Assembly: GCA_013398295.1 (NCBI GenBank)
Contig: VZSF01006774.1
Coordinates: 1-64,000, forward strand
Source: Chionis minor
Lineage: Eukaryota > Chordata > Aves > Charadriiformes > Chionididae
Direction of reading: 5' to 3'
DNA: 64,000 bases
Part shown: positions 62,859 to 64,000 of the stretch, piece after piece
How the letters are laid out: each line of letters starts with the position of its first letter
Numbering within the stretch: position 1 is the first letter of the stretch
Notes under the pieces: generated by a model
Seen by the model: only the letters and a program-made list of their open reading frames with translations
Database searches by the model: none
Told to the model about the DNA's origin: nothing
Program-made: the position numbers and the translations under genes

Positions 62859-62864
62859 TTTATT
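62859..62864 (-). terminator. RALY: Polyadenylation signal (AATAAA) on the - strand
   Basis: The + strand reads TTTATT. On the - strand it is CCCAATAAAGAC followed by a T-rich stretch, a plausible mRNA end about 615 bases after the candidate RALY stop codon. Confidence 0.55.
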
Positions 62865-63478
62865 GGGTTAGGCTTAGTTCTCCCTCCTCTCCTACAAAAA
62901 CCTCTCTTAACATCTCTGACTCCTTTGGTGACACAAATGCCCTCCCGTTCTCCAGTCAGTGATGGTTATGGATCGTGCAGGGTTTGGTTCCTGCCTCTGC
63001 TGGCTGCAGAGCTCCGAATCCACTGCACAGGGTAGCAGGGATTCACTGCAATGATGAGTTTGTCTTTTGTCTTTGCTTTACAGATGGATGGAAGATGTTG
63101 GGCCACGTTTCTCTTTTTGAATGCCAGGTAGAGATGACAGCAGCACTTCAATTCAGCTTGTCTTGCTCAACGTGCCAGGACAGGGTTTAGCCTCGTGCTT
63201 TCCTCACACTGTTGCTCACTGCTGTACTGAGCAGGCTGCAAGGAGAAAGGTCNTCATTTACCTTGAACATCAGAGATTTATGATTTAGGAAAGGGAGACA
63301 AGGGGCTGCTCAATGACCTAGCTAAGCAACCAGGCTCAGTGCTAGGAAAATACAGAGGATCAGTGGAAAAGAGCATCTTTTGGAGCAGCAACCCCCCCAC
63401 CCCGCCCCCAACACGTGTGGAATTGAAAGCTTTTGCTCAGAATCAGCCTCTGGAAAGCAGTGTAGGAGCTGTACCTGG
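62859..63478 (-). other. RALY: Probable RALY 3' UTR (short form)
   Basis: About 620 bases run from the TAA stop at 63,481-63,479 to an AATAAA on the - strand at 62,864-62,859, followed in transcript direction by GACATTTTTTCTC. No other splice signal is needed to link them. One undetermined base lies at 63,253. Confidence 0.55.
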
Positions 63479-63523
63479 TTACTGTAGTCTGGCATCCTCC
63501 ACATCTGTGTAATGGCTGTTCTC
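63479..63523 (-). CDS. RALY: Candidate terminal coding exon of RALY (partial gene, rest beyond the window)
   Basis: RALY is a nuclear hnRNP C-like RNA-binding protein. On the - strand a strong acceptor (TTCCCTTTTCCCTCCAG, pyrimidine tract then AG at 63,525-63,524) is followed by 14 codons, ENSHYTDVEDARLQ, and TAA. Aligned from the stop, the last 13 residues match the human RALY C-terminus as I remember it at six positions (S, T, D, D, L, Q), with E/D, V/A and A/G exchanges besides. The RNA-recognition motif and glycine-rich region are not in the window and should lie beyond 64,000. Convergent orientation to EIF2S2 is as in mammals. The frame is inferred from the early stop and the match; the other two frames stay open longer but give no similarity. 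The identification is reasonable but rests on a short peptide plus gene order. Confidence 0.55.
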   Translation of the reverse strand, partial: ENSHYTDVEDARLQ

Positions 63524-64000
63524 CTGGAGGGAAAAGGGAACCAGGAACAGTAAATCACCACATGTCCCTCCTGCCCCGCCTGGGACACCGTGACACCTCG
63601 CACGCAGTGACCAGCTGGTAGCGTGGAGTGGGAGAGCTCAGCTCGCATGCTGCCACAGCAGCAGGTTGCTCAGCGTGGTGGAGGAGCTACAAAACACATC
63701 TGATGTGGACGCTGTGGCCGTGGTTTCTGGCAGACACAGTCCCAGGCAAACCCAGTCATTTCCTCCGGCTCCTTCTTCTGGAAGGGCTCTGCCAAACAGA
63801 CCTGGGATGTGTGATTCCCTCTGGGATTTTGAAGTCTGGCTCCTGCTGAACCTCAAAGAGACTGGCATGAAATTAAGCCTCCCTTCCCTGGTGTAACGTC
63901 AGGTGGTGGATCTGGGCTACACGTGCCAGCACCTCCGGTGAGCATCTCCCAGGGAAGGTGGGAGCCTGTGGGTTGAGCCTGTGCCACGATTTGCCATGCT
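63524..64000. other. Probable RALY intron, to the window end
   Basis: I could not find a preceding RALY exon in this last stretch. The frames seen here have no family signature. Confidence 0.4.

Noticed and set aside
1..64000. CRISPR arrays, operons, riboswitches or other bacterial systems
   Set aside because: The DNA is vertebrate. The spaced repeats seen are CR1, LTR or microsatellite sequence.
63524..64000. A preceding RALY exon within the last 480 bases
   Set aside because: No donor site with a RALY-like frame was found. The next exon is probably outside the window.

Overview
The window is nuclear DNA of a bird. The main reasons are the many CR1 LINE fragments with typical avian 3' ends, an avian ERVL-type solo LTR, and compact introns with GT-AG borders around a clear vertebrate gene. 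Few long ORFs are real; most open frames are chance or lie inside repeats.

Layout. Positions 1-35.4 kb hold no protein-coding exon I can recognise. This stretch carries CR1 copies (about 3.9, 10.4, 17.0, 23.9, 25.3-28.5, 30.5, 34.0, 35.0 and 35.5 kb), a complete solo LTR with a 5-bp target duplication (12,977-14,064), an LTR-end fragment (about 17.95 kb), a strong hairpin (about 15.58 kb), a three-unit degenerate repeat (about 19.1 kb) and a small CpG-rich patch (about 31.3 kb). A CpG island with NRF-1- and ETS-type motifs (about 35.8-36.57 kb) starts EIF2S2. EIF2S2 encodes translation initiation factor eIF2 beta and is complete on the + strand: nine coding exons from 36,273 to 47,979, 334 codons, all splice sites canonical. 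Its 3' UTR ends near 48.26 or 48.39 kb.

From 48.4 to about 61 kb I see no gene, only simple repeats. At the right edge, on the - strand, lies a candidate last coding exon (63,523-63,479). It has a strong acceptor, 14 codons ending in a TAA stop, and a C-terminus resembling that of RALY. It is followed by a plausible 3' UTR with polyadenylation signals at 62,859 and, further out, 61,394. A convergent RALY/EIF2S2 pair is what mammalian gene order (RALY - EIF2S2 - ASIP) predicts. If so, the gene-poor left third is the EIF2S2-ASIP interval. The same interval is deleted in mouse lethal yellow and in yellow Japanese quail, where ASIP falls under RALY control.

I found no convincing new biological system. 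The observations most worth checking are the RALY terminal exon and its alternative 3' ends, the CpG/CTCF-like patch between EIF2S2 and the presumed ASIP side, the hairpin at 15.58 kb, and the nested CR1 at 25.3-28.5 kb.
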